The notes under the pieces are model-generated. The model worked only from the letters and a program-made list of their open reading frames with translations, was not told the DNA's origin and did not search any database. Both the position numbers and the translations under genes were made by a program. 8,176 nt of DNA from Pedobacter sp. UBA1951 (GTDB lineage: Bacteria > Bacteroidota > Bacteroidia > Sphingobacteriales > Sphingobacteriaceae), in contig DDEP01000209.1 of NCBI GenBank assembly GCA_002336465.1, forward strand, positions 1 through 8,176, read 5' to 3'. Within the stretch, counting starts at the first letter, position 1, and each line of letters opens with the position of its first letter. This document shows, piece after piece, positions 1-5,950 of the stretch.

Positions 1-205
1 TTACTGCTGCGCTGTATCGAATAGCATTGGCATAACGCTCGCCTTTTAAAAAGCCTTTACGCTCAAGATTTTTAACGGTAGAAGCCAATGTAGTATAAGG
101 TGGTTTAGGCTCGGGCATCACATCCATAAAATCTTTGATAAAACCGGGACCTACCTGCCATATGGCAAGCATAGCTTCTTCTTCCTGTATAGTTAATTTT
201 TCCAT
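1..205 (-). CDS. BlaI/MecI/CopY-family transcriptional repressor (partial, N-terminal 68 codons)
   Basis: The ATG is at 205-203 on the minus strand and the frame stays open to the left edge, so only the N-terminal part is visible. The translation begins MEKLTIQEEEAMLAIWQVG and continues with PPYTTLASTVKNLERKGFL. This is the winged-helix DNA-binding domain of the BlaI/MecI family: the 'EExAMxxIW' first helix, the 'YTTLxSTVxxLexKG' recognition helix, then the wing beginning near 'YANAIRYSA'. Members are small dimeric cytoplasmic repressors of about 120 residues, so roughly half the gene is outside. They usually control a membrane-embedded M56/BlaR1-type peptidase gene downstream, which here would lie beyond the left edge. 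The TTACGA palindrome 8 nt upstream of the start suggests autorepression. The family call is firm; the inducer and regulon cannot be read from this sequence. Confidence 0.88.
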   Translation of the reverse strand, partial: MEKLTIQEEEAMLAIWQVGPGFIKDFMDVMPEPKPPYTTLASTVKNLERKGFLKGERYANAIRYSAAV

Positions 206-212
206 CTTTTAA

Positions 213-229
213 TTACGAAATAATCGTAA
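213..229. promoter_or_regulatory. Candidate operator for the BlaI-family repressor (TTACGA-N5-TCGTAA)
   Basis: A perfect inverted repeat TTACGA (213-218), spacer aataa, TCGTAA (224-229) lies 8 nt ahead of the repressor start codon. BlaI/MecI repressors bind short dyads as dimers and usually repress their own operon. The site overlaps a promoter-like box, TATATTTA on the minus strand (234-227), which differs from the Bacteroidota -7 consensus TAnnTTTG only in its last base. No good -33 TTTG is visible at the expected distance. Binding here would block transcription directly. The palindrome is seen directly; its role is inferred from position and regulator family. Confidence 0.6.
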
Positions 230-277
230 ATATAAAAATTATCTTTTTAAAAAAACGCTTTTTAACCGAAAATAAAA

Positions 278-306
278 AAGCCCCAACATACTCAATGTCA
301 GGGCTT
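278..306 (-). terminator. Rho-independent terminator of the symporter operon
   Basis: The inverted repeat AAGCCC (278-283) / GGGCTT (301-306) has an inner ACAT/ATGT pair separated by a CA/CA internal bulge and a 5-nt loop. Read on the minus strand, the stem ends in GGGGCTTTTTTATTTT, a typical U-tract. It lies 20 nt past the stop codon at 326-328 and before the BlaI-family gene, so it ends the transporter operon and insulates the repressor gene. In the plus direction the following bases are less T-rich, so activity there would be weaker. Confidence 0.85.
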
Positions 307-325
307 ATACTTTATTTTAGTTATC

Positions 326-841
326 TTAATTTTTAGTGTATCGTTGCTCAGCTTCGTTTACGGTTTGCTCAACCAGTTTCTGTAATTTTATAGCTCGCTC
401 TAAATATGTAGGATTTTCCTTGTAATTACTCATGAAAACAACTTTTTTGTGCTGTTTTTCGTACTTAAAATCCATCTCATAACGCAATATTTTATTGTTG
501 TGTACTGTATCGCCTTTGTTGATCAACGTATCTGGAATATTAAACAGATCATCCTGATTGATCTTACTGTTCAGGTAAATGATATTATAGGTTCTCAGCT
601 TAAAAGTCTTGTTGATTGGTCTATCTCGCTGATCTAAATAACTGTACGCTCCTGTGGCAGAATTGTAATGGTTTTGCAAACTATCTCCTACTCCCCAACT
701 GTAATCTAATGAAATAAATGAGGCCGATGTATTGGCATTTTTCTTGATCTGCAGAAAAAAGTAAATAGCCATAACCACAATAGCCACTACAGATATGCCT
801 CCTATTAACCGTAAATTGATTTTACTTTTTTTCTTTTCCAT
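326..841 (-). CDS. Membrane-anchored protein of unknown function, paralogue of the upstream gene
   Basis: I do not recognise a named family. The protein is about 171 residues. A basic N-terminus (MEKKKSK) is followed by one hydrophobic segment at about residues 13-31, then a soluble domain of about 135 residues that should face the periplasm by the positive-inside rule. No lipobox or clear signal peptidase site is visible. The domain opens with YSWGVGDSL, then NHYNSATGAYSYL, both strongly shared with the preceding gene, and ends in a charged helix (LQKLVEQTVNEAEQRY). The two genes are therefore an old tandem duplication. I prefer ATG at 841-839. An in-frame GTG at 844-842 overlaps the upstream TAG by one base and would add one residue; AAGG at 855-852 sits 10 nt from the ATG and 7 nt from the GTG. 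This is the last gene of the operon and is followed by the terminator. Function is unknown. Confidence 0.8.
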   Translation of the reverse strand: MEKKKSKINLRLIGGISVVAIVVMAIYFFLQIKKNANTSASFISLDYSWGVGDSLQNHYNSATGAYSYLDQRDRPINKTFKLRTYNIIYLNSKINQDDLFNIPDTLINKGDTVHNNKILRYEMDFKYEKQHKKVVFMSNYKENPTYLERAIKLQKLVEQTVNEAEQRYTKN

Positions 842-843
842 CA

Positions 844-1347
844 CTAATTAACCTTACGTTCAGCATCGTTTAACATTTGCTCAATTGTTTTCTGCATCTG
901 AACGGCAGCGCTCTTTAACTTAGGGTTGCCATTAAAATCAGGATAAAAAGTAACTTCTTTAGATTTTTTCTGGTAGTTAAACTTCATGTAATACTTTAGC
1001 GCTTTGGGGTTCTTAAGATCATCTTCACCGTTGGCTATCTGCCCCGGTAAATTCCAAAATCCCTGTACATGTGCTACACTATCCAAATAATTAAAATCTT
1101 GGGTATCAAACTTAATGTTTTTAAGTACCACAGAATCGTTGTTATTTACATATCTGTAAACACCCGTTGCCGAATTATAAGAATTTTCCAAACGATCGCC
1201 TACACCCCACTTATATTCAAAAGACACAAACTCTTTTGCTTTAAATGGCGCATTTCTAATGATCGGTGCGTAATAGATAATGCTGTAAATAATAAACGGT
1301 ACAACTACCGATAAAATCAAAAATATCTTTTTTCCTTTTGTTGTCAT
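844..1347 (-). CDS. Membrane-anchored protein of unknown function, first of a tandem pair
   Basis: This is a 167-residue protein without a recognised family name. A short basic start (MTTKGKK) precedes a hydrophobic segment at about residues 8-28. The remainder is hydrophilic and probably extracytoplasmic. The shared block covers residues 39-69, with YKWGVGDRL and NSYNSATGVYRYV; over this block 18 of 31 positions are identical to the downstream paralogue. Similarity continues more weakly through a 'KxxxYxMxFxYxKxxKxVxF' stretch and a C-terminal amphipathic helix (MQKTIEQMLNDAERK). The start lies only 10 nt beyond the symporter stop codon, and the stop abuts the next gene, so the three genes are very likely co-transcribed. 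A role as an accessory of the transporter is possible but rests on context alone. Confidence 0.82.
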   Translation of the reverse strand: MTTKGKKIFLILSVVVPFIIYSIIYYAPIIRNAPFKAKEFVSFEYKWGVGDRLENSYNSATGVYRYVNNNDSVVLKNIKFDTQDFNYLDSVAHVQGFWNLPGQIANGEDDLKNPKALKYYMKFNYQKKSKEVTFYPDFNGNPKLKSAAVQMQKTIEQMLNDAERKVN

Positions 1348-1357
1348 TATATCTGTA

Positions 1358-2779
1358 TTAAGCAGCGTTTAGTGCTTCTTCATCAAACTCACCTTCCCAT
1401 TTGGCTATTACCACGGTTGCCAAACAGTTTCCTATTACGTTAACAGATGTTCTAGCCATGTCCATCAATTCATCAACGCCTAAAATGGCTGCAATAATAT
1501 ATGTAGGCAAACCAAACTGATCAGCTGTTGCAATTAAGATAATCAACGATGCTCTTGGTATAGCCGCAACACCTTTACTGGTAATCATTAAGGTAAACAC
1601 AATGATCAACTGCTGACCAAAAGATAAATGCATACCTGCAGCCTGCGCCACAAAAATTGAGGCTAAAGAAAGGTACAAAGTTGTTCCATCGAGGTTAAAG
1701 CTATAACCTGTTGGTATTACAAACGATACGATTTTACGCGGAACTCCAAATTTTTCCATTGCGCTCATAGCCTTAGGCAAAGCAGCATCAGAGCTGGTTG
1801 TGGCAAAAGCTATAGAAACTGGTTCCTTAACCGCATTGATAAATTTCAACACTGGTATTCTCAGATATAAAGCAACTGGTAATAGCACGAGTACCAAGAA
1901 AGCTATTAAAGCTATATACAGGGTTGCTACCAACATAAAAAGGTGTTTTAAAATATCAACTCCCATATGTCCAACTGTATAAGCCATTGCAGCACCTACA
2001 CCTATTGGCGCAAAGTACATGATCAAGTTGGTAAACTTAAACATGGTTTCTGAAAGACTTTCGCAGAAGTCAACCAAAGGTTTTCTTTTCTTCTCTTCAA
2101 CCATGGCCAAACCTATACCAAACAATACGGCAAAAATTACGATTTGCAATACCTGAGCTTCGTAAACAGCCTTTACAATATTCTCAGGGAAAATATCCCT
2201 GAAAAAAGAAAAGGTTTTATATACCCAATGCACAGAATCAGGTAAATGTTCCAATAACTTTACATCAGTAGTATTTACGGGTGCTTTAGGCAGTTCTTCG
2301 TGTGCCATCTTGCTTACATCAACCCCAACCCCCGCTTTAGAAATGTTAATAGCGGCCAAGCCTATAAATAAAGCCAAAGTAGTAGCAGAATAAAAATACA
2401 GCATTGATTTCCAAGCCATTCTTCCTACCTGTTTCAAATCAGAATGCCCTGCAATACCATATACCAATGTTGCAAATAAAATAGGGCCTACAATGGTTTT
2501 TACCAATTTGATAAAGCCTTTGCTCAAAGGCTGAAAAGAGATAGCTAGATTAGGAAAATCTACCCCCAAAAAGATACCCAACAACATACAGGTTAAAATC
2601 CATGTGGTTAGATTTTTCTTAGTAAATGCATGTACCACCAATACAATAGCCAATCCCCAACGGGTAGCCATCATCAGTTGTTCTGGAACTGCTACTAAGT
2701 TAAATTCTTTCAATAAGGTAATGATGATTGCAATAGTAACGGCAATTAAGGTAATAAAACCGATCTTAGATTTTTTCAT
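1358..2779 (-). CDS. Dicarboxylate/amino acid:cation symporter (DAACS family, GltP/DctA-like)
   Basis: This 473-residue inner-membrane secondary transporter would import glutamate, aspartate or C4-dicarboxylates using an ion gradient. Family signatures are in the right order: the HP1 serine motif (TTSSDAALP, near 327-335), GYSFNLDGT in TM7 (358-366), the HP2 tip SKGVAAIP (401-408), and TM8 with DELMDMARTSVNVIGN (436-451). Aligned to GltPh with a constant offset of 46 in TM8, D440, R443, T444 and N447 correspond to substrate-binding D394, R397, T398 and N401. The retained arginine indicates an acidic substrate. Two sodium-site positions differ: Met of NMDGT is Leu (363) and D405 is Asn (451), as I recall for the proton-coupled E. 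coli GltP. Proton coupling is therefore plausible. The protein is longer than typical GltP (about 437) because of an extra hydrophobic N-terminal segment. It is first in an operon with two unknown genes. The exact substrate cannot be fixed. Confidence 0.93.
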   Translation of the reverse strand: MKKSKIGFITLIAVTIAIIITLLKEFNLVAVPEQLMMATRWGLAIVLVVHAFTKKNLTTWILTCMLLGIFLGVDFPNLAISFQPLSKGFIKLVKTIVGPILFATLVYGIAGHSDLKQVGRMAWKSMLYFYSATTLALFIGLAAINISKAGVGVDVSKMAHEELPKAPVNTTDVKLLEHLPDSVHWVYKTFSFFRDIFPENIVKAVYEAQVLQIVIFAVLFGIGLAMVEEKKRKPLVDFCESLSETMFKFTNLIMYFAPIGVGAAMAYTVGHMGVDILKHLFMLVATLYIALIAFLVLVLLPVALYLRIPVLKFINAVKEPVSIAFATTSSDAALPKAMSAMEKFGVPRKIVSFVIPTGYSFNLDGTTLYLSLASIFVAQAAGMHLSFGQQLIIVFTLMITSKGVAAIPRASLIILIATADQFGLPTYIIAAILGVDELMDMARTSVNVIGNCLATVVIAKWEGEFDEEALNAA

Positions 2780-2798
2780 TTAGTTAGTTTTAGTTAGT
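2780..2798. repeat. Short direct repeat at the symporter start codon
   Basis: TTAGTTAGT occurs at 2780-2788 and again at 2790-2798, a 10-nt period directly abutting the ATG. On the mRNA this gives a purine- and pyrimidine-mixed, unstructured ACTAACTAAA run with no Shine-Dalgarno, which suits initiation in Bacteroidota. One helical turn of spacing could also fit protein binding. The repeat is seen; any role is speculative. Confidence 0.4.
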
Positions 2799-2888
2799 GT
2801 AAAGGGGCTTCCTCTCAATTGTATGTCTTCTCCTCTTATCGTTGCTAGCAAAGACTTAACAGCTCTGCTACCCATGCAATGAATTTGA

Positions 2889-2919
2889 CAAAAATAATTA
2901 TTTGGCTTTAGCAAGCAAA
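2889..2919 (-). promoter_or_regulatory. Bacteroidota-type promoter of the symporter operon
   Basis: On the minus strand TTTG (2919-2916) is followed after exactly 19 nt by TATTTTTG (2896-2889). Both elements and the spacing match the primary-sigma consensus of Bacteroidota (TTTG, 19-21 nt, TAnnTTTG). Transcription should begin near 2882-2884, leaving a leader of about 100 nt before the symporter ATG at 2779. The leader contains a 10-bp perfect palindrome, TTGCTAGCAA (2842-2851), and an AGGAG-like run well upstream of the start. Confidence 0.65.
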
Positions 2920-2934
2920 CATTTATTATATTAG
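2901..2934 (+). promoter_or_regulatory. Weak candidate promoter for the sigma-factor gene
   Basis: TTTG (2901-2904) and TATATTAG (2927-2934) are 22 nt apart. The -7 element has one mismatch to TAnnTTTG and the spacer is slightly long. It would start transcription near 2941, about 60 nt ahead of the sigma ATG, and overlaps the divergent symporter promoter. An autoregulated ECF promoter with a different consensus is equally possible and cannot be recognised by eye. Confidence 0.27.
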
Positions 2935-2940
2935 ACCGGC

Positions 2941-2974
2941 AATAAAGCTTGTAACAATTTATGTGAGCTTTATT
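2941..2974. repeat. Perfect 9-bp inverted repeat ahead of the sigma-factor gene
   Basis: AATAAAGCT (2941-2949) and AGCTTTATT (2966-2974) are exact reverse complements separated by 16 nt (2950-2965). The right arm ends 24 nt before the sigma ATG. There is no following T-tract, so it is not a terminator. It may be a dyad operator (arm centres 25 bp apart) or a leader hairpin that affects translation of the sigma factor. The structure is seen; the role is inferred. Confidence 0.55.
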
Positions 2975-2998
2975 CTAATACATACACTAATCCTATAA

Positions 2999-3496
2999 AT
3001 GGACTTAAAAGATCAGCTTTTTAAAGAAATTTTTGACAAGAATTCCAAGAAGATTTTTCACCTCTGTTACGGTTATACCGGCGATAAGGATGCAGCCAAT
3101 GATCTGTTACAGGAAACGTTTTTAAAAGTTTGGCAGAACTTAGATAAGTTCAGGAACAAATCACTCATATCTACCTGGATCTATCGCATTGCCGTAAATA
3201 CTTGTTTAACTTACCTGCGTTCAGAAAAAAGACAGTCTAAAGACGAACTAACAGATAATATCATCGAAAACAGAATAGAAGAATATTCTGAGAAAAATGA
3301 ACAGATAGCTTTATTGTATAAATCTATTGCCAAGTTAGAAGAAAATGACCGTTTAATCATTACCATGGTTCTAGATGAACTGCCTTACAATGAAATTGCA
3401 GAAATATCTGGCATCAGCGAAGGCAACCTTAGAGTAAAAATCCATCGTATCAAACAAAAACTTACCGAAATTTATAATCAACATGCAAGAATTTGA
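2999..3496 (+). CDS. ECF-type RNA polymerase sigma factor (sigma-70 family)
   Basis: This 165-residue protein has the two-domain ECF layout. Region 2 spans about residues 10-78, with DAANDLLQETFLKVWQNL (31-48) forming the -10 recognition and core-binding helices, followed by STWIYRIAVNTCLTYLR (58-74). A charged linker (75-100) leads to region 4 (about 104-156), where LPYNEIAEISGISEGNLRVK (128-147) is the helix-turn-helix for the -35 element. There is no region 1.1 or region 3, and length is typical. It redirects core RNA polymerase to a small alternative regulon, probably in response to an envelope or stress signal. No Shine-Dalgarno precedes the ATG, as is common in Bacteroidota. The 3' end overlaps the next gene by 14 nt in another frame, so translation is probably coupled. 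The regulon and signal are unknown. Confidence 0.93.
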   Translation: MDLKDQLFKEIFDKNSKKIFHLCYGYTGDKDAANDLLQETFLKVWQNLDKFRNKSLISTWIYRIAVNTCLTYLRSEKRQSKDELTDNIIENRIEEYSEKNEQIALLYKSIAKLEENDRLIITMVLDELPYNEIAEISGISEGNLRVKIHRIKQKLTEIYNQHARI

Positions 3497-4082
3497 TCAC
3501 ATAGAAGCAATTTGGGCTCAGCATAACGTTGATGTTAAAATATCTGCCGATGAAATGCTGAAGCAAGCTAAGAAAGAAGTGAACAGCATTAAAACCAAAT
3601 CGCTGTTAAATATTGCTGGTATGACGCTTTCAATTGTGGCAATTGCGGTATTGTGGCTCTTCTTTGATTTTAAATCCATTACCACCCACATTGGTATAAG
3701 CATTGTAATTTTGGCTATAGCTATCTATACTTTTATCTTATATAAAAACTATAAAACCTTAACCAATACAGATTTTACCAGAAACCCTGCCGATTTCATA
3801 GCAGACCTAAAAAGTTACCAGATACAGCGTTACAACATTTACAGCAGGCTGTATTGGTTCTACATGATTGCCCTTTCAATTGGCATGATCCTTTATTTCT
3901 TTGAAATATTGATGATGATGAGCCTGCCTATGCAAATCCTTACTTGGGTAATCACTTTTGGATGGGTTGTATTTTGCTCTACATTGGTAAGAAAAGCCGT
4001 TATCAAAAAAGACAAAGAACGTATTACCTTGCTGATAGATAAATTTGAGCGTATAAACAACCAGTTTAACGAACCAAAATAG
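3483..4082 (+). CDS. Four-helix membrane protein, putative anti-sigma factor
   Basis: This 199-residue protein has no name I can assign with certainty. The first 40 residues are soluble and charged, beginning MQEFDHIEAIWAQHN. Four hydrophobic segments follow at about 41-61, 66-87, 123-143 and 149-169, with a basic cytoplasmic loop around 88-120 and a charged tail (170-199). An even number of helices places both ends in the cytoplasm. The 14-nt overlap with the sigma gene, and the usual pairing of ECF genes with a downstream membrane anti-sigma gene, suggest the N-terminal segment holds the sigma factor at the membrane. It lacks the zinc-binding HxxxCxxC motif of ZAS-type anti-sigmas and the single-pass layout of FecR types. 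The ATG at 3483 is chosen because it gives the overlap and the full N-terminal helix. The membrane topology is confident; the anti-sigma role is inference. Confidence 0.72.
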   Translation: MQEFDHIEAIWAQHNVDVKISADEMLKQAKKEVNSIKTKSLLNIAGMTLSIVAIAVLWLFFDFKSITTHIGISIVILAIAIYTFILYKNYKTLTNTDFTRNPADFIADLKSYQIQRYNIYSRLYWFYMIALSIGMILYFFEILMMMSLPMQILTWVITFGWVVFCSTLVRKAVIKKDKERITLLIDKFERINNQFNEPK

Positions 4083-4126
4083 TTTTACCACCAAGTTTCA
4101 GCAGCTTTTAAAAGCAAATTAAAATT

Positions 4127-4149
4127 GCTATAACCCTGTGTTTTATAGC
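4127..4149 (+). terminator. Weak candidate terminator after the sigma/membrane-protein pair
   Basis: GCTATAA (4127-4133) and TTATAGC (4143-4149) form a 7-bp stem with a 9-nt loop, followed by an A/T-rich run ending in TATTTTT (4159-4165). The stem is AT-rich and the T-run begins about 10 nt later, so termination would be inefficient. It overlaps the candidate lysS promoter. Confidence 0.3.
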
Positions 4150-4166
4150 TACAATTATTATTTTTG
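4137..4166 (+). promoter_or_regulatory. Candidate promoter of lysS
   Basis: TATTTTTG (4159-4166) matches the Bacteroidota -7 consensus TAnnTTTG exactly. The best upstream element is TGTG (4137-4140), one mismatch to TTTG, with 18 nt between. Transcription would start near 4172, giving a very short leader of about 10 nt before the lysS ATG. This makes lysS independent of the sigma-factor operon. Confidence 0.5.
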
Positions 4167-4181
4167 CAAAAATTTTTATAG

Positions 4182-5903
4182 ATGAGTTTAGGACTTTCAG
4201 AACAGGAGATATTACGTCGCGAATCATTAAAACAATTACGCGAGCTAGGCATTAACCCCTATCCTGCCGAAGCATATGAGATTAATGCTTACGCCGCAGA
4301 CATTAACGAAAACTACGAAAGAGATAAAACAGCTTATAAGAATATCAGCATTGCCGGTAGATTAATGACCCGCCGTATTATGGGTAGCGCATCTTTTGCC
4401 GAATTGCAAGATAGTACAGGGCGTGTTCAATTATATTTAAAACGTGATGATCTTTGCCCAGGCGAAGACAAGACTTTATACAATACTGTTTTCAAGAAGC
4501 TTTTAGATCTTGGCGATTATGTTGGCGTAAAAGGTTATGTATTTACAACGCAAACTGGAGAGATTTCTGTTCACGTTACTGCTTTAACTGTTTTAGCCAA
4601 ATCATTAAAACCGCTTCCGGTGGTAAAACGTGATGATGATGGCAATATCTACGATGGATTTACCGATCCTGAACTACGCTACCGTATGCGTTATGTGGAT
4701 TTAACCGTTAATCCTGATTACAAGCAGATTTTCATCAACCGCTCAAAAGTGATCAATACCATGCGCAACTACTTTGACAGTCAAGGCTGGATGGAAGTAG
4801 AAACGCCTATTTTACAGGCTGTACATGGTGGTGCAGCGGCGCGTCCGTTTGCAACCCATCACAATACCTTAGATATGCCTTTGTTCTTACGTATTGCCAA
4901 TGAGCTTTACTTAAAACGTTTGATCGTGGCTGGTTTTGACGGGGTATATGAATTTGGTAAAATGTTCCGTAACGAGGGAATGGACAGAACTCATAATCCT
5001 GAGTTTACCTCAATGGAAATTTACGTGGCTTACAAAGACTATGTATGGATGATGGAAATGGTTGAAGAGTGCCTTGAAAAAGTAGCGTTGGCCATCCATA
5101 ATTCGCCTGTAGTAAAAGTGGGCAACCATGATATTGACTTTGCCGGGCCATATGAACGCTTAACCATGTACGAATCAATCCAAAAATATACAGGCATTGA
5201 TATATCGAACATGAATGAAGCTGAGCTGGCTCAAACCTGTAAAGATTTAGGTATTGAAACAGACAGCACAATGGGCAGAGGTAAATTGATCGACGAAATA
5301 TTTGGCGAAAAAGTTGAAGCCAATCTTATACAGCCTACTTTCATTACCGATTACCCAATTGAAATGACTCCTCTTGCCAAAAAACACCGTAGCAAAGATG
5401 GTTTGGTAGAGCGTTTTGAGTTATTTGTAAATGGTAAAGAAATAGCCAATGCTTATTCAGAATTGAATGATCCTATTGACCAGAAAGAGCGTTTTGAAGA
5501 ACAGTTAAAATTAGCTGCCAGAGGCGATGATGAAGCAATGGCCATGGATGATGATTTTGTGCGTGCTCTAGAGTATGGTATGCCTCCTACTTCGGGTTTA
5601 GGTATTGGTATAGACCGTTTGGTAATGTTAATGACCAACCAAAGCACCATACAGGAAGTGTTGTTCTTCCCGCAAATGCGCCCTGAGAAAAAAGCCAAAA
5701 TAACCACAGACCAAGATTTTGTAGATGCAGGCGTAACCGCAGAATGGGTACCTGTAATCAGAAAAATGGGTTTTAACACCGTTGAAGAGCTAAAAGCAGG
5801 CAATCCTAATAAAGTATTTAATGATTTAGGCGGTATGCGCAAAAAGCTTAAGTTAGAAATAGCCATGCCAACCAAAGACGAAGTAATGAACTGGTTTAAC
5901 TAA
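4182..5903 (+). CDS. lysS: Lysine--tRNA ligase (class II LysRS)
   Basis: This cytoplasmic enzyme charges tRNA-Lys with lysine using ATP. The 573-residue protein is complete. An N-terminal helix (LSEQEILRRESLKQLRELGINPYP) leads into an OB-fold anticodon-binding domain (about 55-138, with GRLMTRRIMGSASFAELQD). The class II catalytic core follows: motif 1 around GWMEVETPIL (202-211), motif 2 FRNEGMDRTHNPEF (262-275) with the ATP-contacting arginine, and motif 3 GLGIGIDRLVML (472-483). Bacterial LysRS of the E. coli type ends shortly after motif 3 at about 505 residues. Here about 70 more residues follow (500-573): a charged linker, then a small helical domain (GVTAEWVPVIRKMGFNTVEE) resembling a helix-hairpin-helix fold, which I associate with Bacteroidota LysRS. 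The gene stands alone, converging on alaS across a palindromic intergenic element. Confidence 0.97.
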   Translation: MSLGLSEQEILRRESLKQLRELGINPYPAEAYEINAYAADINENYERDKTAYKNISIAGRLMTRRIMGSASFAELQDSTGRVQLYLKRDDLCPGEDKTLYNTVFKKLLDLGDYVGVKGYVFTTQTGEISVHVTALTVLAKSLKPLPVVKRDDDGNIYDGFTDPELRYRMRYVDLTVNPDYKQIFINRSKVINTMRNYFDSQGWMEVETPILQAVHGGAAARPFATHHNTLDMPLFLRIANELYLKRLIVAGFDGVYEFGKMFRNEGMDRTHNPEFTSMEIYVAYKDYVWMMEMVEECLEKVALAIHNSPVVKVGNHDIDFAGPYERLTMYESIQKYTGIDISNMNEAELAQTCKDLGIETDSTMGRGKLIDEIFGEKVEANLIQPTFITDYPIEMTPLAKKHRSKDGLVERFELFVNGKEIANAYSELNDPIDQKERFEEQLKLAARGDDEAMAMDDDFVRALEYGMPPTSGLGIGIDRLVMLMTNQSTIQEVLFFPQMRPEKKAKITTDQDFVDAGVTAEWVPVIRKMGFNTVEELKAGNPNKVFNDLGGMRKKLKLEIAMPTKDEVMNWFN

Positions 5904-5950
5904 CCGGATCTTTACCTCAAAAGCATAAATAAGGGTATTCAAAAGTTTCA

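Noticed and set aside
449..637. Plus-strand open frame inside the second small membrane protein gene
   Set aside because: It lies wholly antisense to a gene supported by paralogy, operon spacing and a terminator; its translation has no recognisable domain.
1069..1314. Plus-strand open frame antisense to the first small membrane protein gene
   Set aside because: Shadow of the real gene; the paralogue similarity supports the minus-strand reading.
2780..2818. Possible TTG-initiated 12-codon upstream ORF ending in TAA just before the symporter ATG
   Set aside because: It needs a rare start codon with a poorly spaced Shine-Dalgarno, and the codons include the low-complexity ACTAACTAAA repeat. 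There is no positive evidence of translation.
3518..4094. Two minus-strand open frames opposite the putative anti-sigma gene
   Set aside because: They are antisense to a gene coupled to the sigma factor by a 14-nt overlap, and show no domain or start signal.
4104..4115. 12-bp palindrome GCTTTTAAAAGC between the membrane-protein gene and lysS
   Set aside because: AT-rich, no loop for a stable hairpin and no T-tract; likely chance in an AT-rich spacer.
5453..5875. A 140-residue minus-strand frame within lysS
   Set aside because: It is antisense to the conserved motif 3 region and C-terminal tail of LysRS, with no family resemblance of its own.
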